From the NCBI GenBank assembly GCA_038214135.1, contig JBBQSD010000140.1, positions 1 through 15,714 on the forward strand: a stretch of DNA of 15,714 nucleotides. The letters run 5' to 3'. The stretch is from JANLSE01 sp038214135 (GTDB taxonomy: Bacteria; Chloroflexota; Chloroflexia; Chloroflexales; Roseiflexaceae). This document shows, piece after piece, positions 1-6,492 of this stretch. The position numbers were made by a program, and so were the translations under genes. The number at the start of each line of letters is the position of its first letter. Positions within the stretch are counted from its first letter, which is position 1. Below the pieces are notes generated by a model that searched no databases, was not told the origin of the DNA, and saw only the letters and a program-made list of their open reading frames with translations.

Positions 1-84
1 GGCGAGTTGCGGAACCGTTTTCAGATCCTTGAACAGTTCCAATACCACCTGCGCTTTGAACGTGGATGTGTAAACCTTTTTCAT
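1..84 (-). CDS. IS3-family transposase OrfA, N-terminal part (cut by window edge)
   Basis: Twenty-eight codons are visible on the minus strand, beginning MKKVYTSTFKAQVVLELFKD and continuing with LKTVPQLA. This is the start of the helix-turn-helix OrfA of IS3/IS911-like elements (Tnp_1, HTH_Tnp_1 family). In that family the N-terminus reads roughly K-x-Y-[ST]-x-x-F-K-x-x-V-x-L-E and leads into a recognition helix. OrfA binds the terminal repeats and is normally joined to OrfB (DDE integrase) by a programmed -1 frameshift. There is no strong Shine-Dalgarno; an AAAGG lies about 20 bases upstream, so the ATG was chosen by homology. The gene leaves the window after residue 28. Confidence 0.8.
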   Translation of the reverse strand, partial: MKKVYTSTFKAQVVLELFKDLKTVPQLA

Positions 85-136
85 AGCGTGTTCGAACGGA
101 ACCTTTCATGGATGACTGTCTAGATTATGGGGTCCA
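1..136 (-). mobile_element. IS3-family insertion sequence, 5' end only
   Basis: The left edge of the window holds the beginning of an IS3-like element on the minus strand. The transposase OrfA starts at 84. About 52 bases upstream of it, the minus strand reads TGGACCCCATAATCTAGACA from position 136 inward. This resembles IS3-family terminal repeats, which begin with TG and often carry a run of C followed by a TAGACA-like block. I therefore place the terminus near 136. The rest of the element, including OrfB and the other terminal repeat, lies outside the window, so neither the target duplication nor intactness can be judged. The sequence just outside the terminus carries a fragment of another coding region, consistent with insertion into or beside an older gene. 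Confidence 0.7.
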
Positions 137-142
137 TTATAG

Positions 143-313
143 TGGCTAGAAGATGATGCGCTCGGCAACGATCAGGCATTTGCAGAAGCATTGGCGCTCG
201 GGTTTGCACGATTCGTGAGATTTCTCGGCGCAAGCAAGCTGGATACGATGGCAATTCGTGAGCCACTGCTGTGCCAGCGCATAGGTGCTGCAATCGAAAC
301 AAGTTCAGGCTGA
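143..313 (+). pseudogene. orphan C-terminal coding remnant, possibly of a transposase
   Basis: An open plus-strand frame runs from 143 to a TGA at 311-313 with no start codon of its own and a TAG directly before it at 140-142. It encodes about 56 residues with protein-like composition: an acidic start (EDDALGND), a helical FAEALALGFARFVRFLG block and an end reading ASKLDTMAIREPLL. The amphipathic pattern looks like the last helices of a real protein. The position hard against the IS terminus suggests the tail of a gene broken by insertion or earlier rearrangement. I suspect a DDE-type transposase C-terminus from the style, but I do not recognise the family firmly. Confidence 0.4.
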
Positions 314-352
314 GTGTGGTGGCGGCGTATCGCCCAGGCACCATAGGTAGGC

Positions 353-373
353 CCATCCAATGAGCTTGGATGG
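353..373. repeat. perfect hairpin, 8-bp stem
   Basis: CCATCCAA at 353-360 pairs perfectly with TTGGATGG at 366-373 across a 5-base loop (TGAGC). It lies 40 bases after the stop of the remnant ending at 313. No T-tract follows on either strand, so it is not a standard intrinsic terminator. It could be an old terminator of the disrupted gene, an operator or part of a mobile-element end. Confidence 0.45.
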
Positions 374-427
374 AATAGGAGTATCGAGATAGAAATGACT
401 TATGCGCTACACGCCGTGGGCCTATGC

Positions 428-445
428 ATTCGCCAATGGGCGAAT
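428..445. repeat. perfect hairpin, 7-bp stem, upstream of the metallopeptidase gene
   Basis: ATTCGCC at 428-434 pairs with GGCGAAT at 439-445 across a 4-base loop (AATG). It sits about 110 bases before the ATG of the zinc metallopeptidase, in a plausible promoter region, so an operator role is possible. I see no convincing -35/-10 pair around it. Apart from this hairpin, the one at 353 and the coding remnant, nothing recognisable lies between 137 and 555. Confidence 0.35.
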
Positions 446-555
446 ACGAGCGTAGAACATTCGGTATCCATGGCATAATTCTTGCACGAAATGCGATGGG
501 TAAGCTGCCGTGCTGTGCATAATCGAGTTCGCCGTGAGGCGGAGAGGACAGACCA

Positions 556-1440
556 ATGCCATTTAATGATCGATCACGCCTAGATCCATCTCAGGTCGAT
601 GACCGGCGTGGCCGCGGGGGCGGCACTGCGATGGCTATTGGCGGCGGCGGGCTCGGTCTCGTAATCCTCGTGGTCGCGCTGCTACTTGGTGTCGATCCAT
701 CCAACCTGGGAGGCTTGGTGGAGCCGTCAACATCGGTATCGACGCAGGACTCTGGCTCAACCAGTAGCCTGGGAGAGCAATGCAAGACGGGCGCTGATGC
801 CAATGCCAGTGAGGAATGCCGCATTGTGGGCTTCGTCAATAGCATTCAGTCGTTCTGGACGGATGAGTTTGCTCGCCAGGGGAGCAGCTACACCCCTGCC
901 AAGCTTGTGCTCTTCACCGGCTCAACCGATGCCGCTTGTGGCTACGCCAGCGCCGCAGTAGGACCATTCTACTGCCCGAGAGACCAGCAGGTCTACCTGG
1001 ATCTGAGCTTCTTTGAGGAGCTACGCACGCGCTTTGGTGCCCAGGGCGGCTCGTTTGCTGAGGCGTATGTGCTGGCGCATGAGTATGGTCACCATGTCCA
1101 GAATCTCACCGGCGCACTGGAGGCATCGGCTGGCGCACGCGACACTGGACCGACGAGCGGCGCAGTGCTGACTGAACTCCAGGCTGACTGCTTGGCGGGT
1201 GTTTGGGCGTACCACGCCACCGAGACTGGCTACCTGACGAAGATAACGGACGCGGAGATTGCACAGAGCCTGGACGCTGCGGCAGCAGTGGGCGACGACC
1301 GCATCCAGCAAGAGACCCAAGGCCACGTCTCGCCCGAGTCGTGGACGCATGGGTCATCGGAGCAGCGCCAGATGGCACTGAAGGATGGACTGCAGTCGGG
1401 TGATATGGATACATGCAAGACGCCGGGGTGGGCGCCCTAG
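556..1440 (+). CDS. neutral zinc metallopeptidase, YpfJ-like, membrane anchored
   Basis: This 294-residue protein belongs to the YpfJ/KPN_02809 family of putative neutral zinc metallopeptidases (Zn_peptidase family). Residues 1-22 are polar and cytoplasmic, with a Gly/Arg-rich stretch. Residues about 24-46 form one transmembrane helix, so the enzyme domain is expected outside the membrane. The zinc site HEYGHH begins at residue 175 (HExxH, catalytic Glu176). The likely third ligand is Glu207 in the ELQADCLAG motif that typifies the family. Cysteines at 76, 88, 128, 140, 212 and 287 could form disulfides. The start is supported by GGAGAGGA 8 bases before the ATG. Length fits the family (about 280-300). 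Its substrate is unknown. It stands alone: the next gene is convergent. Confidence 0.9.
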   Translation: MPFNDRSRLDPSQVDDRRGRGGGTAMAIGGGGLGLVILVVALLLGVDPSNLGGLVEPSTSVSTQDSGSTSSLGEQCKTGADANASEECRIVGFVNSIQSFWTDEFARQGSSYTPAKLVLFTGSTDAACGYASAAVGPFYCPRDQQVYLDLSFFEELRTRFGAQGGSFAEAYVLAHEYGHHVQNLTGALEASAGARDTGPTSGAVLTELQADCLAGVWAYHATETGYLTKITDAEIAQSLDAAAAVGDDRIQQETQGHVSPESWTHGSSEQRQMALKDGLQSGDMDTCKTPGWAP

Positions 1441-1477
1441 CAGCGGCTCTTGGTGCCCCTGCGATGGCTGCTCTTAG

Positions 1478-1796
1478 TCATATCAGGCAAACGCAACAGC
1501 GCGTCCAGCCATGCAGATCTGTGGTGTACAGGACCTTGGCGAACTGCCATGCATACATCGCCGCTGCGCCAATATAGCGGGCTTTGCCAACGATCTCTTC
1601 GCTCGCCCCATTGGAATAGACATTGGCGGTGTCGAAGAAATTGATGCCCAGCTCCAGCGCATGCTGAATAAACGGACGGCTGGTTGCTTCATCAAGCGCC
1701 CATGGCCAGCGCTCGGTTGGTGCCACCATAGCTCATGGTGCCCAGGCAGATGCGCGATACTCTCATGCCTGTTGATCCAAATCGAACGTACTCCAT
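1478..1796 (-). pseudogene. decayed aldo/keto reductase copy (frameshift, internal deletion, lost C-terminus)
   Basis: The minus strand from 1796 starts MEYVRFGSTGMRVSRICLGT, a typical AKR N-terminus, but the frame stops after about 34 residues. One extra G near 1730 (GGTGGCACC where GGTGCACC would keep frame) moves the continuation into another frame. That frame reads FIQHALELGINFFDTANVYS and keeps the catalytic Asp and Tyr. The sequence then jumps from SEEIVG straight to KARYIGA. Compared with the intact neighbour, residues 72-151 are absent, the equivalent of 240 bases, and this takes out the catalytic Lys and His. After GWTR the homology ends and a TGA follows at 1478-1480, so the C-terminal 145 or so residues are gone. 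An AAGAGGA RBS is still present. It lies 17 bases downstream of the intact AKR and looks like a dead tandem duplicate. Confidence 0.85.
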
Positions 1797-1812
1797 TGGT
1801 TGTTCCTCTTCT

Positions 1813-2796
1813 TTACTGATGACCAACAATGCGGTGCGGCACATACGGCTCTTCCAGATATGCGACCTCTTCCTGGGTCAGTTTCACTGACAGAGCGCCG
1901 ACGGTATCTTCAAGATGCGTAATCTTGGTTGCCCCGATGATCGGTGCCATCACTGGCTGCTTCTGTAACAGCCAGGCCAACGCGATATGCACGCGCGGAA
2001 CTCCATGCTTTTCCGCGATTTCCGCGACCCGCTCCACGACCTGTTGATCGGTTTCAGCAGTCGCATCGTATTTACTTTTCGCAATTTGATCGCTTTCGGA
2101 GCGCAGCGTACTCTCCGACGACCAGTCACGCGTCAATCTTCCAGATGCGAGTGGGCTATACGGGGTAACACCGATCTTCTCCTCGCGGCAGAGTGGCAGC
2201 ATCTCGCGCTCCTCTTCGCGATAGATCAGGTTCAGATGGTTCTGCATCGCGACGAAGCGTGTCCACCAATGCTCCTCTGCCACATGCAGCGCCTTCTGGA
2301 ACTGCCACGCGAACATGGCCGATGCACCGATATAGCGGGCTTTGCCAGCCCGAACCACATCATGCAACGCCTCCATCGTCTCCTTGATCGGGGTTTGATA
2401 GTCCCAACGATGGATCAGGTAGAGGTCGACGTACTCGGTTCCAAGCCGCATTAGGCTTTTATCAATCTCACTCATGATCGCCTTGCGCGAAAGGCCTGAG
2501 CCATTTGGTCCATCGTGCATTTTGCCATGCAACTTGGTGGCAATGACGATCTCGTCCCACTTTGCGAAATCCTTCAATGCGCGCCCGAGGATCTCCTCAC
2601 TCTTGCCAATCGAATAGACGTTGGCGGTATCAAAGAAATTGATCCCCAACTCAATGGCTTTCTTGATGATCGGTCGGCTGTTTTCTTCGTTCAGAACCCA
2701 CTTGTGAACCCAACGTTCCGCATCCCCGAACGCCATGCAGCCAAGACAGATGCGCGACACATCCATGCCAGTGTTTCCGAGCTTCGTGTAATCCAT
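1813..2796 (-). CDS. aldo/keto reductase, YajO-like
   Basis: A complete 327-residue NADPH-dependent aldo/keto reductase (TIM barrel), most like the YajO/AKR11-12 type bacterial enzymes that reduce aldehydes and ketones. The catalytic tetrad is present: Asp56 and Tyr61 in FFDTANVY, Lys88 in ATKLHGK and His129 in YLIHRWD. The cofactor-phosphate region near the C-terminus (IIGATKITHLEDTVGA) is also intact. I start it at 2796 because GAGGAA lies 7 bases upstream. An in-frame ATG pair 24 bases earlier (2820) would add eight residues that do not fit the family. It follows a GC-richer AKR by 94 bases and is followed by a dead copy of itself 17 bases on, suggesting leftward co-transcription. The physiological substrate cannot be read from the sequence. 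Confidence 0.93.
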   Translation of the reverse strand: MDYTKLGNTGMDVSRICLGCMAFGDAERWVHKWVLNEENSRPIIKKAIELGINFFDTANVYSIGKSEEILGRALKDFAKWDEIVIATKLHGKMHDGPNGSGLSRKAIMSEIDKSLMRLGTEYVDLYLIHRWDYQTPIKETMEALHDVVRAGKARYIGASAMFAWQFQKALHVAEEHWWTRFVAMQNHLNLIYREEEREMLPLCREEKIGVTPYSPLASGRLTRDWSSESTLRSESDQIAKSKYDATAETDQQVVERVAEIAEKHGVPRVHIALAWLLQKQPVMAPIIGATKITHLEDTVGALSVKLTQEEVAYLEEPYVPHRIVGHQ

Positions 2797-2890
2797 GGGA
2801 GTTTCCTCGCTTTCCATCACCTGCGTTCAAACCATCCACGCGGTCATTCGATGCAGCTCCTGCTGATGACCTCTCCGTTCGATGTTGTGG

Positions 2891-3886
2891 TTAGCGATCG
2901 ATCATGGACATCGTGGTAGGATTGTAGCGTGGCCCGGAGATGTTCTCTGGTGCGAGTGCTGCGTCGAGCGCCTGCATCTGCGCCGCGTCGAGCGCGACCG
3001 AAGCAGCGGCGACATTCTCCTCCAGGTGCTTCACCCGCTTGGTGCCCGGAATCGGCACAATACCTGGCCCCTTATGGAGCAGCCAAGCGATCGCGACCTG
3101 TCCTGGTGTCACGCCGATCGCCTGCGCAAGCTCGCGCACCGCCGCGGCTGCCCGCACATTGGCATCGAAGTTCTCACCCTGGTAGCGCGGGTCGCCACGC
3201 CGGAAGTCGCCCTCGGGGTATTCCTCCGCCCGCTTGACTGCGCCGGTCAGGAAGCCGCGACCAAGTGGCGAAAACGGCACCAGGCCAATGCCGAGCTCGC
3301 GCAGCACCGGGATGATCTCCGCTTCCAGGTTCCGCTCCCACAGCGAGTACTCGCTCTGGAGCGCCGAGATCGGGTAGACAGCGTGGGCGCGCCGGATGTT
3401 CGCCACGCCCGCTTCGGAAAGGCCGAAGAAGCGCACCTTGCCCGCCTTGATCAGCTCACCCACCGTGCCGGCCACCTCCTCAATCGGAACCGCTGGGTCG
3501 ACGCGGTGCTGGTACAGCAGATCGATGTGGTCGGTCTGGAGTCGCCGCAGCGATTCCTCGACCACCTGACGGATGTGTTCTGGCCGACTGTCGAGGCCAG
3601 GCCCATTCTCGATGCGGAAGCCGAACTTCGTCGCGAGAACCACCTGATCACGTCGGCCCTTGAGCGCCCGACCCAGCAGTTCCTCATTGGTGTAAGGGCC
3701 ATAGACCTCCGCCGTGTCGAGGAAGGTACAGCCTAGATCAATGGCGCGGTGGATGGTGGCGATCGACTCGCGCTCGTCGCGCTCCTCGGGGGTGCCGTAC
3801 GATTGGCTCATACCCATGCAGCCCAGGCCGAGCGCCGAAACCGCAAGGCCTTGCTGGCCGAGTGTTCGTTTTTCGAGACTCATCAT
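2891..3886 (-). CDS. aldo/keto reductase, AKR13 (YakC)-like
   Basis: A complete 331-residue aldo/keto reductase of the YakC/AKR13 type, with the N-terminal hallmark LGLGCMGMSQSYG. The catalytic tetrad is Asp57 and Tyr62 (LDTAEVYG), Lys87 (LATKFGF) and His127 (LLYQHRVD). The phosphate-binding end segment IPGTKRVKHLEEN is present. Such enzymes reduce small aldehydes or ketones with NADPH. The start has a strong RBS (AAAGGAG) before a double ATG, so initiation at 3886 or 3883 is equally possible. It is 34 bases downstream of a broken CMD-like gene. Its codons are visibly GC-richer than those of the neighbouring AKR, and the two proteins are only distantly similar, so they are not recent duplicates and may have come from different sources. 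Confidence 0.93.
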   Translation of the reverse strand: MMSLEKRTLGQQGLAVSALGLGCMGMSQSYGTPEERDERESIATIHRAIDLGCTFLDTAEVYGPYTNEELLGRALKGRRDQVVLATKFGFRIENGPGLDSRPEHIRQVVEESLRRLQTDHIDLLYQHRVDPAVPIEEVAGTVGELIKAGKVRFFGLSEAGVANIRRAHAVYPISALQSEYSLWERNLEAEIIPVLRELGIGLVPFSPLGRGFLTGAVKRAEEYPEGDFRRGDPRYQGENFDANVRAAAAVRELAQAIGVTPGQVAIAWLLHKGPGIVPIPGTKRVKHLEENVAAASVALDAAQMQALDAALAPENISGPRYNPTTMSMIDR

Positions 3887-3920
3887 TCTTCTCCTTTTAC
3901 TTTGGATGATGTGGTTGAGG

Positions 3921-4203
3921 CTACTTCTTGAATACGTCCCGTGCGACCCTGATGGCGGACATTGCCCGCGGCCACCCAGCGTAGAAAGCCAGATGAATGA
4001 TCACCTCAGCAATCTCGGCCTCCGACAGGCCGTTCTCCCTGGTCGGTTCCGGCAACAGTGATGAGGCTGCGGTCGCGCTTCGAGAGCGCTGCACGTTCCC
4101 AGACATCACCGAACAGGACATCGTCTGTAAGCTCTGCCAGCTTGGGTGCAAAATCGCCAACCAGCTTCTGTGCAATCGATGGTTCTTTTGGTTCAGACAT
4201 CAT
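3921..4203 (-). pseudogene. carboxymuconolactone decarboxylase-family gene, broken by internal deletion
   Basis: The first frame starts MMSEPKEPSIAQKLVGDFAP and continues through LSKRDRSLITVA, a clear small CMD-family (AhpD-like fold) N-terminus. It then runs out of frame. A second minus-strand frame carries the matching C-terminus, ENGLSEAEIAEVIIHLAFYA followed by GWPRAMSA, ending at a TAG at 3921. Between ITVA and ENGL about 15-20 residues that the family normally has are missing around 4035-4052, and the reading frame changes there. These proteins are often encoded beside aldo/keto reductases and AraC regulators, as here. The start is next to a TGGAG element. The second frame has no good start, so functional product is unlikely unless the lesion is a sequence error. 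Confidence 0.85.
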
Positions 4204-4280
4204 GAATCTCCATAGGTTGTCTGGATTTGTTTCTCTGGCCTTGTAGGAATTATAGGCATACGGGAGCGTGGGTTGGTAGT

Positions 4281-4306
4281 ATGATTATGGAGAATCATTG
4301 TATAAT
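4281..4306 (+). promoter_or_regulatory. palindrome next to a TATAAT, probable promoter/operator of the AraC-type gene
   Basis: ATGATT (4281-4286) and AATCAT (4293-4298) form a perfect 6-bp inverted repeat with a 6-base spacer. A TATAAT follows at 4301-4306, 45 bases before the regulator start at 4351. No good TTGACA lies 16-18 bases upstream of it, and the palindrome occupies that region, which suits a regulated promoter. On the opposite strand another TATAAT (4254 down to 4249) could serve the leftward CMD-AKR genes. Confidence 0.4.
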
Positions 4307-4350
4307 TCTGCAACATACCAATGGAAACTGAGGAGCGGGAGGGAGGGTGT

Positions 4351-4851
4351 ATGGATTCGCTCAGTACCCAGCAGGTAGTGTATGAGGCGCAGCGTATGCA
4401 GGCCAACAAACAGGAGTTAGTTGAGCGCATTGCGTGGCTTATCCGTGAAGATGGGCGGGTTGAACCATTGGAAGGCCTACACCTGCATCGTTCCTCGTTC
4501 CCCACGGAGCCAGTGCATAGCGTTTCCAAGCCGACCTTTTGCGTGATTGCCCAAGGCAGCAAGGAGGTCTTTCTTGGGGATGAGCGCTATCAGTACGATC
4601 CAGCACACTATCTGCTCACTACCGTTGAGCTGCCGGTGGTGAGCCAGGTTCTCGAAGCCTCGCAGCAGCAGCCATACCTCAGCGCCCGCGTGCAACTCGA
4701 CCCGGCCTTGGTTGGCTCAGTGTTGGTGGAGGCCGATCTTCCATCGCTGCCCAATCACAGTGATGTGAAGGCCATGGATGTGAGCCCATTGGACGCGAGT
4801 CTGCTGGATGCTATACTGCGGCTCGTCCGGCTTGTGGAATCTCCCGCACGA
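4351..4851 (+). pseudogene. AraC-family regulator, ligand-binding half only (HTH lost)
   Basis: The start at 4351 has a strong GGAGGGAGG element upstream. About 167 residues match the AraC_N type N-terminal domain (cupin-like): LIREDGRVEPLEGLHLHRSS, TFCVIAQGSKEVFLGDERY, YDPAHYLLTTVELPVVSQV and the SPLDASLLDAILRLVRLVES end. In intact relatives this is followed by a linker and two helix-turn-helix motifs, giving about 300 residues. Here homology stops near 4851. The frame stays open to 5283, but that extension is only the reverse of the convergent antiporter gene and has no HTH. Without DNA-binding domains the product cannot act as a normal activator. The gene is divergent from the CMD-AKR genes and was presumably their regulator. 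Confidence 0.85.
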
Positions 4852-4880
4852 CTGTCTGTGTATCAGATAGATTCTAGGAT

Positions 4881-6082
4881 CTACTCAGGCACTATTTCCG
4901 GCATGCGACCAACGCTGTGTTCGGGAGCCGAATCTTGGCCACGAGCGGCGAAAGCGAACCGCAGCAATGGTGGCGTGACAAGCGTTGTGGCGAGGGTCAT
5001 GACTATTAGAACCGAGAACAAATCGGCTTTGATCATGCCATTCGCCAGCCCAGCACTAGCAATAACAAGCGCCACTTCACCACGCGAGACCATTCCAACT
5101 CCAATTTGGAGCGATGAACGCTGGCTAAAACCACTCAACCAGGCACCAACACCACCACCAACAATCTTTGTCGCAATCGCCACAATCACCAGCACAACCG
5201 TTAGAATCGGCGCAGCGAGCAAACCATCGGCGCGTGCCTGTAAACCAATGTTGATGAAGAAAATCGGAATGAAAAAGGCGTAGCCCAGTGCAGATATACC
5301 TTTGTGTACGATATGGCTCTCATCGGCATGCCGCGCAACCACCACACCAAGCAGATAGGCACCGGTGATTGTTGCGACACTCCCGAGCACTTCAGCCGAC
5401 CAAGCATAGATCAGTACGAGCCCAAGCAACATTGCGAGGCTCGCCTCACGATGGTGTAGATGGCGCTCCCAACGCACCAGCACTGGCACCAGTTTATCAC
5501 CGATGAGCCAGGCAATTGGGAAGAACAACACCATCTTGCTGATCGTCCAGAGCATATTGCCGCCGCCAGAGAGACTCATAACCAGTGCGAAGACTAGTAC
5601 TCCCAACACATCATCAATAATTGCTGCTCCGAGGATTGTTGAACCCTCTTTTGTGCGTAGCCGCCCAAGTTCGCGGAGCGTTTGGGCCGAGATACTCACA
5701 CTAGTGGCGGTGAGTACTGCGCCAAGGAACAGCGCATGATGCCATTCCATTCCAAAGGCCTCGCCAATCAGCAGCCCCGCCGCCAATGGCAATATGACAC
5801 CGCCAATGGCTGTGAACAGCGATGACTTGCCCGCCTGCTTCATGGCTATCGTGTCAGTCTCTAAACCAGCCATGAACATGAGCAAGATCACGCCAATATC
5901 AGCGAACAACTGAAACGTTTCATTGGGTTTCAGCAGACCGATCAATGAAGGGCCAAGCACCAGACCAAGCAGTAGTTCTCCAAAAACTGCTGGTAACCTA
6001 ATCGATGGCTAAGCTGTGCAGCGGCCTTAGCACCCAGCAAAATCCCGGCCAGTGGCAGCAGCATGTTGATCGTCTCGTGCAT
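4881..6082 (-). pseudogene. CPA2-type cation/proton antiporter with a one-base frameshift near the N-terminus
   Basis: From 6082 the minus strand reads MHETINMLLPLAGILLGAKA and continues AAQLSHRLG, with GAGAGG as RBS. Homology then moves to another frame (PAVFGELLLGLVLGPSLIGL), which runs uninterrupted to a TAG at 4881-4883. One missing base around 5994-5996 explains the break: TTAGGTTACC would encode the expected LGLP as TTAGGTTTACC. The restored protein is about 400 residues with ten or more hydrophobic helices. It carries the paired-aspartate ion site in GAAIIDDVLGVL, as in NapA-like Na+/H+ exchangers, and a late helix GEVALVIASAGL. No RCK/TrkA-N domain follows. It could be a real lesion or a sequencing error, as the rest of the gene is well preserved. 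A start at 5960 would lack the first helix. Confidence 0.85.
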
Positions 6083-6245
6083 CCAGCACCTCTCTGTAAC
6101 ACAACAACATTGGCTAGATCAGTTTCGATCCATGCCAATGTTGCTTCATCGCCTAGCATAATGGACTGATACTTGGGTATTTGTATAATATGGGTGAACA
6201 ATGGATTAAGCTACAGTCATAGTTTCCAAGTAATATTTTGTTGTC

Positions 6246-6290
6246 TTGTATGATTCGTACAAAACACCAGCTATTGCATGGCTATATAAT
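6246..6290 (+). promoter_or_regulatory. 17-bp palindromic operator candidate plus -10 element, upstream of the oxidase gene
   Basis: TTGTATGATTCGTACAA at 6246-6262 is an inverted repeat about 6254 with seven of eight arm positions matching (one G/T-type mismatch pair). A TATAAT lies at 6285-6290, 22 bases further on. The palindrome therefore overlaps or touches the expected -35 position. The half-site TTGTA recalls sites of GntR/FadR-type regulators, which often control lactate or glycolate oxidation genes, but that is inference. The leader to the ATG at 6493 would be about 195 bases. The rest of 6083-6492 shows no gene or other clear signal. Confidence 0.4.
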
Positions 6291-6492
6291 GGATATTCGG
6301 CAGGATCGTATAGCAGAAACGCACAAAAGGCTGCGTCTTTGGGCTTTGAATATTGGCTCGCTGCACACCTAATACGTAGTTGTGGTGTATTCCCCTGAAG
6401 CAGATCGGATCTTCCCTGTCATAGTGCTGCGGATGCGCTATTGTGTTCATACATGCTATTGCGTCGCACCCGTTATATAAGGAGCATCAGTT

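Noticed and set aside
353..373. intrinsic terminator
   Set aside because: The stem is good, but there is no T-run after it on either strand.
120..476. 118-codon minus-strand frame
   Set aside because: No RBS, Arg/Ser-rich composition and no motif. It runs antisense to the coding remnant at 143-313.
2882..3736. 284-codon open frame on the plus strand
   Set aside because: It lies wholly antisense to a clear aldo/keto reductase with a full catalytic tetrad. Its composition (Arg/His/Leu-rich) is that of reverse-frame noise in GC-rich DNA.
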